Assembly: GCA_934754425.1 (NCBI GenBank)
Contig: CAKVIN010000036.1
Coordinates: 1-5,886 of the forward strand
Origin: an uncultured Candidatus Melainabacteria bacterium
GTDB lineage: Bacteria > Cyanobacteriota > Vampirovibrionia > Gastranaerophilales > Gastranaerophilaceae
Direction of reading: 5' to 3'
Length of the DNA: 5,886 nucleotides
Shown here: piece after piece, positions 4,950 through 5,886 of the stretch
Position numbering within the stretch: the first letter of the stretch is position 1
Layout of the letters: each line of letters starts with the position of its first letter
Translations under genes and position numbers: made by a program
The notes under the pieces: model-generated
Told to the model about the DNA's origin: nothing
Databases searched by the model: none
Seen by the model: the letters and a program-made list of their open reading frames with translations, nothing else

Positions 4950-5462
4950 ATGTTTGGAAGACAGAGAAAGCTTACAAGAGCTGATGAAGCTCCTATATTA
5001 AGTGATTACGATGTACCCTTTAGGGAAGATTATATTCGTATATCCAGAGCATACAGAAAAGCAGGCTACAATCTCAATGAAGAAATAAAGAAAGCTATGA
5101 TTAATTGGTATTTAGGTATAAGTAAGGCTTGCCCTATCGAGGATTTGATTGAATGGCAGGTTGCTGATTTAGAGTATCTATCCAAAAGGGGTAGTTCAGC
5201 TCTTTGCAGGTACTTCTTACGACTACAGCCAGAAGATAGGAAATTATTTATTGAGAAATATGATGAGCCAGTAGATTTAGAGAGGTTTAAGTCTTGGCTT
5301 GCCTCTAAAGGTTATCAGTTAAAGAAGCCAGTTAATAATCTGGAAATGAATATGCTTCGAGACTACTGCAATAATAAATTTGAAGGAGAAGTAAGTGATT
5401 ATTTAAGTAGTGAAGATGCCAAGTTATATGCAGCAGCATTCAGGGAGAGATATAAGTCATGA
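4950..5462 (+). CDS. unknown 170-residue helical protein
   Basis: ATG 4950 lies 10 bases after AAAGGAGA (4933-4940); the longer reading from GTG 4923 would start before this ribosome binding site and is rejected. The protein is charged, largely helical and cytoplasmic-looking (no signal peptide or membrane segment): a basic start (MFGRQRKLTR), then helices such as NEEIKKAMINWYLGISK and PVDLERFKSWLASKGY. I recognise no family. The imperfect repeat copy AAGGGGTAG at 5186-5194 encodes KRGS. Its stop overlaps the start of the metalloprotease lipoprotein gene (ATGA, 5459-5462), so the two are translationally coupled. Confidence 0.65.
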   Translation: MFGRQRKLTRADEAPILSDYDVPFREDYIRISRAYRKAGYNLNEEIKKAMINWYLGISKACPIEDLIEWQVADLEYLSKRGSSALCRYFLRLQPEDRKLFIEKYDEPVDLERFKSWLASKGYQLKKPVNNLEMNMLRDYCNNKFEGEVSDYLSSEDAKLYAAAFRERYKS

Positions 5463-5886
5463 AGAAACAAGTGATTATAGGTCTTTTATGTATGAGTTTA
5501 TTAAATGGCTGTGGTCAAGTAAACGATTCAGGGGTAGTTCCAGTAGCTTTTGAGCTTGAAACCGTAGCGGGTCAAGACTACAACATACAAGTTTGTAAAG
5601 ATGAATATTATCAAAGAGTCATAGATGTTTTAGATAATACTTTCTCAGAAACAAGTAAGGCTTATTTTACAGGAGAAAATTGGCAGGTCAAGGTAATTGA
5701 TGAACCTTTAGGCTTTGGAACAGGTTACATACAGTCAGGAAAATGTGATTATAATGACAAAACAATAACAATCTATAGCCTTGAATTAGAGTCATCTTTA
5801 AAGCATGAACTTGGTCACTATTATGATTACATCTACAGCACTTATATAAAAGATTGGTCAGGTGTAGGAGATAAAGAAGCAACAGC
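5459..5886 (+). CDS. lipoprotein zinc metalloprotease, ATLF/PPEP-like (3' end beyond window)
   Basis: Partial gene running off the window (142 codons seen). Residues 1-18 are a lipoprotein signal (MKKQVIIGLLCMSLLNGC) with lipobox LNGC and lipidation at C18; Asn at -2 is unusual but tolerated. The mature part has YFTGENWQVKVID, matching YFTDKDWKVIITD of the protease at 1368, and the zinc motif HELGH (H116, E117, H120) followed by YYDYIY, the style of ATLF/PPEP-type peptidases. The third ligand region lies beyond the window. The start overlaps the preceding stop (ATGA); no strong ribosome binding site is apparent just upstream (AGGGAGAG at 5442-5449 is 9 bases away and could serve). The repeat copy at 5529-5537 encodes SGV just after the lipid anchor. 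Likely exposed on the outer face of the membrane. Confidence 0.72.
   Translation, partial: MKKQVIIGLLCMSLLNGCGQVNDSGVVPVAFELETVAGQDYNIQVCKDEYYQRVIDVLDNTFSETSKAYFTGENWQVKVIDEPLGFGTGYIQSGKCDYNDKTITIYSLELESSLKHELGHYYDYIYSTYIKDWSGVGDKEAT

Larger units (their letters stand above)
311..5537 (+). repeat. dispersed strand-specific repeat (T)CAGGGGTAG(TT), 16 copies
   Basis: Exact CAGGGGTAG begins at 312, 637, 1307, 1876, 2129, 2443, 2614, 2937, 3477, 3996, 4263, 4478, 4833 and 5529. One-base variants are TAGGGGTAG at 1417 and AAGGGGTAG at 5186. Thirteen of the 14 exact copies are preceded by T and most are followed by TT or CT. Mean spacing is about 348 bases (range 110-670; the last three gaps are 355, 353 and 343). 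I found no CTACCCCTG, so all copies point the same way, parallel to transcription. In genes six copies read SGV or VGV and five RGS; one supplies a TAG stop; four are intergenic. The role is unknown. Confidence 0.93.

Noticed and set aside
311..5537. CsrA/RsmA binding sites as explanation of the repeat
   Set aside because: The CsrA core is GGA in a hairpin loop; the repeat has GGGGUAG, without GGA, and most copies are not in a hairpin loop.
311..5537. Natural-transformation uptake sequence as explanation of the repeat
   Set aside because: The use in terminators is reminiscent, but uptake sequences occur on both strands and are known from Pasteurellaceae and Neisseriaceae; here all copies are on one strand in low-GC Gram-positive-like DNA. 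Not excluded, only disfavoured.

Overview
The window is AT-rich DNA (about one third G+C by eye) with every supportable gene on the + strand, strong AGGAGG-type ribosome binding sites, occasional TTG starts, ATGA/GTGA start-stop overlaps and U-tailed intrinsic terminators. This fits a low-GC Gram-positive host (Bacillota). The many very small, mostly unrecognised genes, a free-standing HNH endonuclease and the lack of housekeeping genes suggest an accessory or mobile element (phage, plasmid or integrative element). That is an inference: no replication, capsid or conjugation gene is visible here.

Layout. 1-47: possible tail of an upstream gene. 53-868: HNH endonuclease of the I-HmuI type with an intact D-H/N/N constellation. 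868-1047: spacer with a stem-loop. 1048-1284: small single-pass membrane protein, closed by an intrinsic terminator. 1368-2220: membrane-anchored zinc metalloprotease (ATLF/PPEP-like, HEFGH...Y...E) followed by two coupled mini-genes and a terminator. 2285-2695: unrecognised 136-residue protein. 2696-3729: about 1 kb with no gene, holding a six-unit imperfect tandem array and several inverted repeats. 3730-4841: tightly packed cluster of six small genes, including a coiled-coil protein and a PilZ (c-di-GMP receptor) protein, closed by a terminator. 4950-5886: unrecognised 170-residue protein coupled by ATGA to a second metalloprotease, here a lipoprotein, which is cut by the window end.

The most striking signal is not a gene. 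The nonamer CAGGGGTAG (13 of 14 copies preceded by T, most followed by TT) occurs 14 times exactly and twice with a changed first or second base, always on the + strand, about once per 350 bases. I saw no copy on the - strand. It runs through genes in either non-stop reading frame (encoding SGV or RGS), through spacers, and forms the left arm of two terminators. Selection therefore seems to act on the DNA or RNA rather than on protein. Candidate roles are a Chi-like recombination signal, a polar DNA-translocation or packaging signal, a strand-specific modification site, or an RNA/transcription-pausing signal. The sequence alone does not decide among them.

The two metalloproteases look like diverged paralogues with different surface anchors (signal-anchor and lipobox), so part of this region probably acts at or outside the cell envelope.
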